A DNA stretch of 64,000 nucleotides from Betaproteobacteria bacterium Ga0077526 (GTDB lineage Bacteria > Pseudomonadota > Gammaproteobacteria > Burkholderiales > Ga0077523). Positions 1 through 7,207 of this stretch are shown piece by piece. The translations under genes and the position numbers were made by a program. The notes under the pieces are model-generated. The model had not been told where the DNA came from. It worked only from the letters and a program-made list of their open reading frames with translations, and made no database searches. Every line of letters begins with the position of its first letter. Within the stretch, counting starts at the first letter, position 1. The stretch covers positions 248,001-312,000 of the forward strand of contig LNDV01000034.1 in NCBI GenBank assembly GCA_001464765.1, in the 5' to 3' direction.

Positions 1-563
1 GCCTCTGTCCTGTCTGCGCCGAACCTGTCCACGCCAATGCCGTGTGCGGCGAATGTCTCGCGCGCCCGCCGGCGTTCCGCGCCACCCTGGCGGCAGTGAC
101 GTATGACCATCCGGTCGATGCCTGGGTCAAGGCGCTCAAGTACCGGAGCGTCCTCGCCGCAGGACGCGCCCTGGGCAGTCTTCTTGCGGATCGTCTGCGG
201 TTCTCTCCGGCGCCCGATCTCGTCGTGCCGATGCCACTCGCGGCGGGGAGGCAACGCGAACGGGGTTTCAACCAGGTGCTGGAACTCGTGGCCCAACTGC
301 CTCCGGAACTCTCTTCGCGAATGGAAGCCCGCGTCCTGGTGCGCGCGCGGGACACCGTCGCCCAGGCCGGCCTGCCGCTCGAGGAACGCCGGCGCAACGT
401 CTCCGGCGCGTTCCAGGTGACCGGCTCCCTGAAGGGCCTGCGTGTGGCGCTCGTGGACGACGTCATGACGACCGGCGCCACGGCCGACGCGGCAGCGGCG
501 GCGCTGACCGCAGCCGGCGCGGAGAGCGTGGATGTCTGGGTGGTGGCGCGCGCGCTGCGCTGA
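1..563 (+). CDS. comF: ComF family phosphoribosyltransferase-like protein, 5' truncated
   Basis: This is the C-terminal part of a ComF protein whose start lies before the window. The open frame from base 3 shows a CPVC pair followed by a CGEC pair, the zinc-finger half of ComF, and then a phosphoribosyltransferase fold with the PRPP-binding loop VALVDDVMTTGAT near the C-terminus. ComF is a cytoplasmic protein needed for DNA uptake in competent bacteria; its reaction is not established. It converges on mshN and the two stop codons touch (561-563 and 564-566). In many betaproteobacteria comF lies beside trmL; here the whole MSHA pilus locus separates them. Confidence 0.9.
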   Translation, partial: LCPVCAEPVHANAVCGECLARPPAFRATLAAVTYDHPVDAWVKALKYRSVLAAGRALGSLLADRLRFSPAPDLVVPMPLAAGRQRERGFNQVLELVAQLPPELSSRMEARVLVRARDTVAQAGLPLEERRRNVSGAFQVTGSLKGLRVALVDDVMTTGATADAAAAALTAAGAESVDVWVVARALR

Positions 564-1724
564 TCAGCCGGCCGTGCGCAGCGCAGCGATCTGCCGCTCC
601 ACGTAAGTCTGCACTTCGGGCGTGAGCGCCCCGGTCTCCAGCGACTGCTGGAACGCGGCGCGAGACTCTGCAGACCGTCCGAGTTCCCTCAGCGAGATCG
701 CACGGCCCATGTGCCAGACAGCGCGCGGGTTGCCCGCGGCGATGGCCTGTGTGTAACGGTCGACGGCCTCCGCGTGCCGGGCGGCGCGCTGCAGCATGCC
801 CGCGAGCATCGCCATGTACTCGGCGTTGCCGCGCGCGATGTCCTCGTAGGACTCCAGCGTCGCGATCGCGCGCGCCACGTCGCCCCGCTCTGCCTGAAGA
901 CGTGCCGCCACCAGCGCAAACGGTGCGTAGCGAACGTGATCAAGGCCATCCAGCAGGAGCGCCTCCGCGTCCGTGTATCGCCGGGCCTCCAGCATCAGAC
1001 CGAGCAGGGACTGACGCGCCGCCACGTGATCGGCGGCAAAGGCCAGTGCCTCATCGAACCGGGCCTGCGCCTCGGTCACGTTGCCGCGTTCCAGCGCACT
1101 GGTGCCAGCGCGAAACGCGGCTTCCGCGCGTTCCCTGGCGGTGGGCGGATGATCACGACGCTCGATGCGTCCGTCAGCGAGCGGCTCGGGCGCCATCGCT
1201 GCGACGGCATTGGCCGGCAGGGACTTGACCTTCGCGGGAGCGGGAGCCGGTACCGCTTCCGCGACCGGCGCGGGGTGTGCCGCGTGAGTCGCGACGGGAG
1301 CGGGTGCGCGGGCAGTCACCGCGATCGGCCGCGGTGCCGGCGGGATCGGGGTTCCCCACAGCGCGTCGGGTGTCGGCAGTGGCGTCGATGCCTCGGCCAC
1401 GGCGGGCGCCGATGCAGGCGCAGCCGGAGCCGTGGCTTTCACCGACTCGGCAGTCGGTGCTTCGACGAGCGGCGAAGGCTGCACCGCCGCGTCGGGTCGC
1501 GCAGCGACCGATGGGCGATGCGTCCACACCGAGGGTCCGATCGCCGCCGCAGCCGCAGCCGCAACAACCGTCGCGGCGCCCACGGCGAGGCGGGCATGAC
1601 TCCGAAGTCGGGGTGCCGACACGGCTCGGACCGACGGTCCGGGCCTGGCCGGCGCAGGGACGGGGGCCGCCTGAGCGGCGTTACGCTGTTCGAGGTCGCG
1701 CAGTACCTGGTTGATGACGCTCAT
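564..1724 (-). CDS. mshN: MSHA biogenesis protein MshN, TPR protein
   Basis: The protein of 386 residues opens with MSVINQVLRDLEQRNA, the recognisable start of MshN. A single membrane segment near residues 40-60 (Ala/Val rich) follows a short cytoplasmic tail, then comes a long Ala/Pro-rich linker, and the C-terminal half is built of TPR-like helices (for example AEAAFRAGTSALERGNVTEA). MshN is thought to be an inner-membrane scaffold of the MSHA pilus machine. The start was set at 1724 because its ATG overlaps the mshM stop by 4 bp (ATGA, 1721-1724); an open frame upstream of it runs antisense-free through mshM and is a shadow. It is the last gene of the pilus operon. Confidence 0.88.
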   Translation of the reverse strand: MSVINQVLRDLEQRNAAQAAPVPAPARPGPSVRAVSAPRLRSHARLAVGAATVVAAAAAAAIGPSVWTHRPSVAARPDAAVQPSPLVEAPTAESVKATAPAAPASAPAVAEASTPLPTPDALWGTPIPPAPRPIAVTARAPAPVATHAAHPAPVAEAVPAPAPAKVKSLPANAVAAMAPEPLADGRIERRDHPPTARERAEAAFRAGTSALERGNVTEAQARFDEALAFAADHVAARQSLLGLMLEARRYTDAEALLLDGLDHVRYAPFALVAARLQAERGDVARAIATLESYEDIARGNAEYMAMLAGMLQRAARHAEAVDRYTQAIAAGNPRAVWHMGRAISLRELGRSAESRAAFQQSLETGALTPEVQTYVERQIAALRTAG

Positions 1725-2569
1725 ACGATCCACGGAATGAGAATGCGGCGCGCCGAAGCGGTGTCGCGGGCGGCCGCCAGCACGTGGCGCATGCCGACGC
1801 GGTCGTTGCCCTCGGCATAGACCAGCAGCAGCGCCTTGTGGGCGAGGATGTTCACGAGACGCGGCACACCGCCCGTCGCACGATGCAGGAACCAGATGCC
1901 TACGCGCGAGAAGAGCAGCGGCCCGGCGTAGCCGGCAACGCGGAGGCGATGCCGCAGGTAGTGGCGCATTTCCGAGCGGCCGAGCCGGTCCAGCTGATAG
2001 TGGAACGCGATGCGCTGCTTGAGCTGGCGCACGGCCGGATTGTCCAGATTGCGGTCCAGTTCGGTCTGCCCGAACAGCACCACCTGCACGAGCTTGCTCT
2101 TCTCGGTCTCGAGGTTCGACAGCAGGCGCAGCGTCTCGAGCGTGGCGAGCGGCATGGCCTGGGCCTCGTCGATGAGCACCACGACGCGCTTGCCCTGCGA
2201 GGCGACTTTCACCAGCGTCTGGTTGAGCGTCTTCAGGAGGTGGTGCGGATCGTCGGCCGGATTCACGCGGACGCCGAACTCCTGCCCCAGCGCCGCCATG
2301 AGGCCGCGCGGCTCCAGCAGCGGATTCGGAATGTAGGCCGTGACGTACTGGCTGCCGAGCGTGGACAGCAGCCGTCGGCACAACAGTGTCTTGCCGGTGC
2401 CGACATCGCCCGTGATCTTGATGAAGCCTTCCCCCGCTTCGAGTGCCACGAGCAGCACGTTCAGCGCTTCCTGGTGAGCCTGCGCGTCGAACGCGAAGGT
2501 GGTGTCCGGCGTGATGCCAAACGGGGCTTCACGCAGGCCGAAATGGCTCTGGTACATGGCTTCAGACAT
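1721..2569 (-). CDS. mshM: MSHA biogenesis ATPase MshM (ExeA-like AAA protein)
   Basis: An AAA ATPase of 282 residues of the ExeA/GspA type. It begins MYQSHFGLREAPFGITPD, the family signature after four leader residues, has the Walker A motif GDVGTGKT at residues 54-61 and a Walker B VVVLIDEAQ near residue 130. Members of this family help insert or assemble the secretin in the cell envelope. An AAGGAG ribosome site lies 9 bases before the ATG at 2569, which supports that start over the inner ATG at 2557. The gene is followed by mshN with an ATGA overlap and preceded by mshL after about 40 bp. Confidence 0.9.
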   Translation of the reverse strand: MSEAMYQSHFGLREAPFGITPDTTFAFDAQAHQEALNVLLVALEAGEGFIKITGDVGTGKTLLCRRLLSTLGSQYVTAYIPNPLLEPRGLMAALGQEFGVRVNPADDPHHLLKTLNQTLVKVASQGKRVVVLIDEAQAMPLATLETLRLLSNLETEKSKLVQVVLFGQTELDRNLDNPAVRQLKQRIAFHYQLDRLGRSEMRHYLRHRLRVAGYAGPLLFSRVGIWFLHRATGGVPRLVNILAHKALLLVYAEGNDRVGMRHVLAAARDTASARRILIPWIV

Positions 2570-2611
2570 GGCGCGATGCTCCTTGATGTCTCTCGAACGA
2601 CGGGCGCGGCA

Positions 2612-4468
2612 TCAGCGGTCCTTGCCGTCGCGCCACATGGAATTGCCGTTGGGGCCGTCAGCGGCCTCGTACGCGCGAAGTCGCGCGCGGATGTCCTGCA
2701 GATCCTTCTCGGCCGTGGTGTCGCCGACAATCACCGTGGGCTTCAGCAGGATCACGAGTTCGCTCTTGCGGGAGGCATTGGCGGTGGACCGGAAGGCGCC
2801 GCCGACGACCGGTGCGTTCGCCAGGCCGGGCACGCCGGAGCGCGTGCGCTGCGTCGACTCGCGCATGAGGCCACCGATCGCGACGATGTTCCCGTCGTTC
2901 ACGCGGACCACGGTGTCCGTCTCGCTGATGGTGCTGGACGCGAGCGGCAGGCGGAAACTGCCGGAGGTGCCCAGATCGATGTTCTTGCTCTTCTCCACCA
3001 CGTTGGAGACCGACGGGTGGATGTGCAGAATGATCTGGTTGTTCTCGTCGATCTGCGGCGTCACGTCGAGCGCGACGCCGGAGAAGAACGGCTGCACGAC
3101 GATGGATGGCGACTGCGTCGTCCCGCCGGCCGCGTTCGTCAGCGTCGTCGTGGTGACGTTCGTCACGAAGAACTCGTCGTTGCCGACCTTGAGCACGGCC
3201 TTCTGATTGTTGAGTGCCGCGATGCGCGGGCTCGACAGGACCTGCAGGTTGCCCTGCGTCTGCAGGAACGAGAGCAGCGACGCGAAATTGTTGGTCTGGA
3301 ATGCGAGGCCGAACACCGATCCCGGCACGCCGATGCCCGCCTCCAGCAGCCCGGGCCGCCCCGGCGTGGAGGTGAGTGCGGAATTGGCAGAGATGCTGCC
3401 GTCCGATGCGCGGGCGGTGGGCGAAGAGATCTCGCCCTGGGTGCTGAGCGACGCGCCGGGGGAGATCACACCGCCGCCCAGGCGGCTGTTGTCGCCCGCC
3501 CGGAACGCTGCCCAGTTGATGCCCGCCTGGTAGCCGTCGGACAGTTCGACCTCGATGATCTTCGCCTCGAGCATCACCTGGCGCTCGAGCACGAGCCGGG
3601 TGGCGCGAAGGTAGTTCTCCACCGAGCGGATCTCGGGGGGCAGCGCACGCACGACGATGACGCCGGACTGCGGGCTGATCACCACGTGCCGGCCGTTGTC
3701 CTTGCCGACGATCGCCTGCAGCGCTTCGCTCAGCTCGCGCCAGAAGTCGCTGTCGGTGGTCGTCACGACCCGGCTGCCCACGACCGCTTGAGAGGCGGCG
3801 CCGGCACCGCCCGGCATGGCGCCCGGCGTTGCGGGGATGCCCGGCGACGGCGCGCCGCCCGGCATGCCCGGCAAGCCTGTGCCAGGCATGCCGGCGCCAG
3901 GGGATACGAAATCCGAAATCGCGCCGGACGTGACCCGCACGTCGCTGCGCCCGCGGCGCTGGGTCATCAGGTAGTTCACCTGGAACACACGAGTCTGGAT
4001 TTCCGGCGGCTGGACCAGGATCCGCCCGCCCTGAATGCGGAAGTCATAGCCGTAGAGGTCGCGCACGGTCTCCAGCGCCTCCGGAACGGTGACGTCCTTC
4101 AGCGCGATGGAGATGTTTTCCTTGATGCCCGGATGGACGACCATGCTGTAGCGCGTGCCCTGGACGATCGCCATCAGCACCTGCGGTGCCGGCGCGTTCG
4201 CCACATTGAGATCGAAGCGCGGTTCGGCCGGGCGCCCCTGCGCTTTCGGCATCTCGATCACCACCGGCGGCAGCAGCGCCTGCGACACCGCATCCGGCTC
4301 GCGCACGGGCTTGCGGTTGGAGAGTCCGTCGGCCAGTTCACCATCGATGCGGTCGAGCGTCTTGCCGGCGCGGGGCTGGAAGCTGCCGCAGCCGGAAAGC
4401 ACCGCGGCGACCAGGATCGCGAGGATCCAGGTCGCCTGGTAGCCTTTCATGACATGCCGATATCGCAT
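2612..4468 (-). CDS. mshL: MSHA secretin MshL, outer-membrane lipoprotein
   Basis: A secretin of about 618 residues that forms the outer-membrane pore for the pilus. The N-terminus has a lipoprotein signal ending in LSGC, followed by a secretin/TonB short N-terminal type domain, an N1-like domain (QVMLEAKIIEVELSDGYQ) and the C-terminal secretin domain with the typical VRVNDGNIVAIGGLM stretch. Between them sits a long Pro/Gly/Met-rich linker (around residues 190-230), which is unusual. The ATG at 4468 forms TGATG with the mshK stop, suggesting coupling; an inner ATG at 4450 (MKGYQA) would give a more compact signal peptide and cannot be excluded. No clear ribosome site is seen for either. Confidence 0.92.
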   Translation of the reverse strand: MRYRHVMKGYQATWILAILVAAVLSGCGSFQPRAGKTLDRIDGELADGLSNRKPVREPDAVSQALLPPVVIEMPKAQGRPAEPRFDLNVANAPAPQVLMAIVQGTRYSMVVHPGIKENISIALKDVTVPEALETVRDLYGYDFRIQGGRILVQPPEIQTRVFQVNYLMTQRRGRSDVRVTSGAISDFVSPGAGMPGTGLPGMPGGAPSPGIPATPGAMPGGAGAASQAVVGSRVVTTTDSDFWRELSEALQAIVGKDNGRHVVISPQSGVIVVRALPPEIRSVENYLRATRLVLERQVMLEAKIIEVELSDGYQAGINWAAFRAGDNSRLGGGVISPGASLSTQGEISSPTARASDGSISANSALTSTPGRPGLLEAGIGVPGSVFGLAFQTNNFASLLSFLQTQGNLQVLSSPRIAALNNQKAVLKVGNDEFFVTNVTTTTLTNAAGGTTQSPSIVVQPFFSGVALDVTPQIDENNQIILHIHPSVSNVVEKSKNIDLGTSGSFRLPLASSTISETDTVVRVNDGNIVAIGGLMRESTQRTRSGVPGLANAPVVGGAFRSTANASRKSELVILLKPTVIVGDTTAEKDLQDIRARLRAYEAADGPNGNSMWRDGKDR

Positions 4469-4854
4469 CAGGAACCGTCGGTTCGTTGGGGTCTTGGTCG
4501 CTTCAACGGCGCAACCGGGGCGGACTTGACCAGTTGACGCGCCGCGGCACCGTACAAATCGAGCATCCGCTCGCCTTCCGGCCCCCGCAGCCATGCCTGG
4601 GACTCGGTGAGTCGCACCAGACGCCAGGCATCGATCCGCCCGCCCAGCGGCACCACTTGGCCGCTGATCACGGCCACCCGTCGCTGGGAAGACACCAGGA
4701 CGGACTGCAGCACGAGGTCGCCCACGGCGGTGCCCGCCTGATCCGAATCGGACTTCGCGGCAGCCACGGCGGGTCGCATCGGATCCGGCAGATCCTCGGC
4801 CACCACCGGAGTCGCCGCGAGGGCGATCACGAGGGGACACAGAACATTGGCCAT
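4468..4854 (-). CDS. mshK: MSHA biogenesis protein MshK
   Basis: A small exported protein (128 residues from the ATG at 4854) with a signal peptide (MANVLCPLVIALAATPVVA) and the motif DLPDPMRP, typical of MshK/PilP-like periplasmic proteins that link the inner-membrane alignment complex with the secretin. The fold predicted from RVAVISGQVVPLGGRIDAWRL resembles the beta-rich domain of those proteins. An earlier ATG at 4881 overlaps mshJ by 16 bp and adds nine residues; the 4854 start gives a better signal peptide. Assignment rests mainly on position between mshJ and mshL. Confidence 0.75.
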   Translation of the reverse strand: MANVLCPLVIALAATPVVAEDLPDPMRPAVAAAKSDSDQAGTAVGDLVLQSVLVSSQRRVAVISGQVVPLGGRIDAWRLVRLTESQAWLRGPEGERMLDLYGAAARQLVKSAPVAPLKRPRPQRTDGS

Positions 4855-4865
4855 CGCGTTTCGGG

Positions 4866-5552
4866 TCACAGGGTCATCCATGTGCGGTCCATGCTCAGGG
4901 TGTAGAGGGTCAGCGTCATCACGACGGTCGGATGACGGGCGGCATCGAGGTGCGTGCGGTTCCACATGGCGCGCACCGACAGCGCCTCCAGCCGGCGGCA
5001 GTACGCGAGAAGCGCGGGGTACGAGCCTTCGACCGTGAGTTCGACGCCGTGCCTGTAAAGCGAAGCCGTCGTGGTCCTGGCCTTCGTCTCGCCGGCGGCG
5101 ACGACTTCGGTTCCCGATTCCCCGCCGTCAAAGGGTTCGGCGGGCAGCGTCTTGAGTGAACGCAGGGCGATGCCGGGCGATCGCGACACCAGATCGCGGA
5201 CCAGCGAGACCATGCGCTCCGGCGACACCAGGCCCACGTTCATGTCGCGGATGGCGCCATCGACGTCAGCCATGTTCCTTTCCAGATCGGCCAGCCGCGA
5301 CAGCAGCGCTTCGTCGGGGTGCCGGCGCAGCTGGGCTTCCAGTTCGGCCTTCTGTGCGGAGAAGGTCCGCAAGGTTTCCTGCTGCGAGGTGACGTCCGTG
5401 CGGAGGCTCGTGACCTTCTTCGCGACAGGCTCGATGGCGGCGACCCACAGCACGAGGAAGATCATGGCCATGCCGCCGAAGAACACCATCGCCCGCTCGC
5501 GATTCGCGAGGGCGTCCAGTCTGGCAGCCAGCTTGCGCCAGCGGGCGTTCAT
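4866..5552 (-). CDS. mshJ: MSHA biogenesis protein MshJ (PilO-like)
   Basis: A protein of 228 residues with one N-terminal membrane helix (residues about 22-42, AMVFFGGMAMIFLVLWVAAI), a periplasmic coiled coil rich in Gln/Glu and a C-terminal ferredoxin-like domain ending in TLYTLSMDRTW. This is the architecture of PilO/GspM-type alignment proteins, called MshJ in this system. It would pair with the PilN-like product of the gene just upstream; the ATG overlaps that gene's stop (ATGA, 5549-5552), which suggests equimolar synthesis. Confidence 0.85.
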   Translation of the reverse strand: MNARWRKLAARLDALANRERAMVFFGGMAMIFLVLWVAAIEPVAKKVTSLRTDVTSQQETLRTFSAQKAELEAQLRRHPDEALLSRLADLERNMADVDGAIRDMNVGLVSPERMVSLVRDLVSRSPGIALRSLKTLPAEPFDGGESGTEVVAAGETKARTTTASLYRHGVELTVEGSYPALLAYCRRLEALSVRAMWNRTHLDAARHPTVVMTLTLYTLSMDRTWMTL

Positions 5553-6214
5553 CGCGCGCCTCCGGCCGGGGTTTCGCCGGAACGGGAAGCGACCCGGAAC
5601 TCGAGGAAGGCGGCCGGGCGCGGCGCCGCCGGGCGCTGCCCTGCCTCCGGGGTGGCGTCTTCTTCCAACGGCCGGGCCACCTCCAGCGCGTTGAACGCGT
5701 GGCCCTGCAGCGGCGCATCCTTGCCGAGTCGGGTGAGATACTCCGGCAGCAGCGCGGGATCCGCGGTGCGACCGACGAGCAGCACATCGGAGCCGGCACC
5801 CGTCACCGTGATCGCCGTGAGCCACAGCCCGGGGACCGCATTGCGTGCCAGCGATTGCAGCAGGGCGGAATGACCGTCCCGGCTGCCCAGATCGCCGCGG
5901 CGCAACCTTTCCAGCACCTGTGACCGGACCTGCAACGCGGCCTCGCTTTCCTCGACCCTGGCGCTCGCCTCGGGCGAGGGCTTGCGGCCCGAGAGACTCT
6001 GCGAGACTTTCTTCACTTCCTCCTGCAGCGCCGCGAGCGCCGCGCCGGCGGCGCGCTGCTCCTGCTGCAGTCGCTGCCAGGAGTAGGCCTGCCATCCGTA
6101 CACCGCCAGAAGCAGCAACGCGAATGTCATCCAGCCCGCGGCGACCTGGCCGGAAGGCAGGAAGACCCGCGGCTTTCGCAGCGTCGCGTCGAAGAGATTG
6201 ATCTCGTGGCGCAT
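5549..6214 (-). CDS. MSHA biogenesis protein MshI2 (PilN-like)
   Basis: This 221-residue protein starts MRHEINLFDATLR, the PilN-type N-terminus whose INL(F/Y) motif binds the PilM-like partner. One membrane helix follows (about residues 27-47, VAAGWMTFALLLLAVYGW), then a periplasmic coiled coil and a small alpha/beta domain. In MSHA loci this gene is named mshI2 or fused to mshI. The partner MshI (PilM-like, cytoplasmic) is encoded directly upstream with 3 bp between, and the PilO-like mshJ overlaps downstream, so the three form the alignment module. Confidence 0.82.
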   Translation of the reverse strand: MRHEINLFDATLRKPRVFLPSGQVAAGWMTFALLLLAVYGWQAYSWQRLQQEQRAAGAALAALQEEVKKVSQSLSGRKPSPEASARVEESEAALQVRSQVLERLRRGDLGSRDGHSALLQSLARNAVPGLWLTAITVTGAGSDVLLVGRTADPALLPEYLTRLGKDAPLQGHAFNALEVARPLEEDATPEAGQRPAAPRPAAFLEFRVASRSGETPAGGAR

Positions 6215-6217
6215 GGC

Positions 6218-7150
6218 TCAGAGGCTCCGCAGCGCCGCGCCGATGACCCGCACATGGCGCCCCTGGGCTTCGGGATCGCGCAGTGCCGGGACGCCGTCGA
6301 GATCGATGACCCGTGCGAGGTCGAGGATCTCCACGGCGACGTAGAGGCTTTCCGCGAGGACGACGCGCAGTGCGTCGGCCTGCGCGAACGGCGTCACCAG
6401 CAGACGCGACACCTGGAGGCCGCCGAACTGGCGGTCGAAGTGATCCAGCGACCGCTGCAACTCGAGGGCGAGGCGGTCCATCAGCCCCGATCTCGCCTCA
6501 GCGGCAGTCCGCTCCATGACCTCCGTGCCGATCTCCAGATTGCGGGCGAGATAGAGCTGACCCTTCGCCGAAACGGTGAGCAGGCCGCGCTTGTCGCTGA
6601 ACGACACCATCGCCACCGCGCGCTCGCCTTCCTCGAAGAGCGCCGCCACATTGCGCTGGGCCATCTCGTGGATGTCGATGGCCGACAGGGCGAGACGCGC
6701 ACCGTCGAAGAGTTCGATGCAGGAGGCGATGCGCTCGCTGCGGGTCGCCACGGCGATCAGCTGCGCCGCACGGCCGGCCGGGGAGGGAGACTGCGGCAGG
6801 GGCAGCACATCGATCGTGGCGTCCTCCGGCGGATACTCGAGAACGTCCTTCAGCCGCCAGCGCACAGCCGTGCGCAATTCCTCCGCCGGAACTTCGGGCG
6901 CCTCGACCGGCAGCAGGTCGTAGTCACCATGGGGCAGGAGCGCGTTGATCCGGCCCTTTTCCAGCCGCAGTTCCTTTGCCACGCGTCGCAGGGTCGACGG
7001 GACTTCGGGCTCGCACTGGATGGTGGAAAACACCGAGAGCCGCGGCCGCTGGCCGACGCCTGTCTGCATCCGCGCGATGTCGAGCCGCCGGCCGTCGAGG
7101 GCGATGGCGGTCCAGGCATCCTGGGCAGTTCGGGTTCGGGAGAGCTTCAC
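6218..7150 (-). CDS. mshI: MSHA biogenesis protein MshI (PilM-like)
   Basis: A protein of 310 residues with the actin-like ATPase fold of PilM, without a signal peptide or obvious membrane segment. Regions such as VVEAPEVPAEELRTAVRW and LVTPFAQADALRVVL match MshI. It is expected to sit at the cytoplasmic face of the inner membrane and bind the N-terminal tail of the PilN-like partner. The start is GTG at 7150 with no Shine-Dalgarno sequence; instead an imperfect inverted repeat (7151-7206) lies immediately before it. It follows mshQ after 57 bp, so this may be the head of a second transcription unit for mshI to mshN. Confidence 0.82.
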   Translation of the reverse strand: MKLSRTRTAQDAWTAIALDGRRLDIARMQTGVGQRPRLSVFSTIQCEPEVPSTLRRVAKELRLEKGRINALLPHGDYDLLPVEAPEVPAEELRTAVRWRLKDVLEYPPEDATIDVLPLPQSPSPAGRAAQLIAVATRSERIASCIELFDGARLALSAIDIHEMAQRNVAALFEEGERAVAMVSFSDKRGLLTVSAKGQLYLARNLEIGTEVMERTAAEARSGLMDRLALELQRSLDHFDRQFGGLQVSRLLVTPFAQADALRVVLAESLYVAVEILDLARVIDLDGVPALRDPEAQGRHVRVIGAALRSL

Positions 7151-7206
7151 GGTCGTTTGTTCGCGTTAATCCATGGGCATAAAGCCCGGCACGAACATTT
7201 ACGACC
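7151..7206. repeat. Imperfect inverted repeat between mshQ and mshI
   Basis: The arms GGTCGT-TT-GTTCG (7151-7163) and CGAAC-ATTT-ACGACC (7192-7206) are complementary apart from the unequal central bulge. Inside the loop is a small second hairpin, GGGC-ATAAA-GCCC. In the mRNA the structure ends directly at the GTG start of mshI. It could limit readthrough or translation between mshQ and mshI. No T-run follows, so it is not a standard intrinsic terminator. Confidence 0.45.
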
Positions 7207-7207
7207 G

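Noticed and set aside
1784-4537. A 917-codon open frame on the plus strand
   Set aside because: It runs antisense through mshM and mshL, is rich in Arg, His and Ala as expected for a GC-rich shadow frame, and has no domain or ribosome site.
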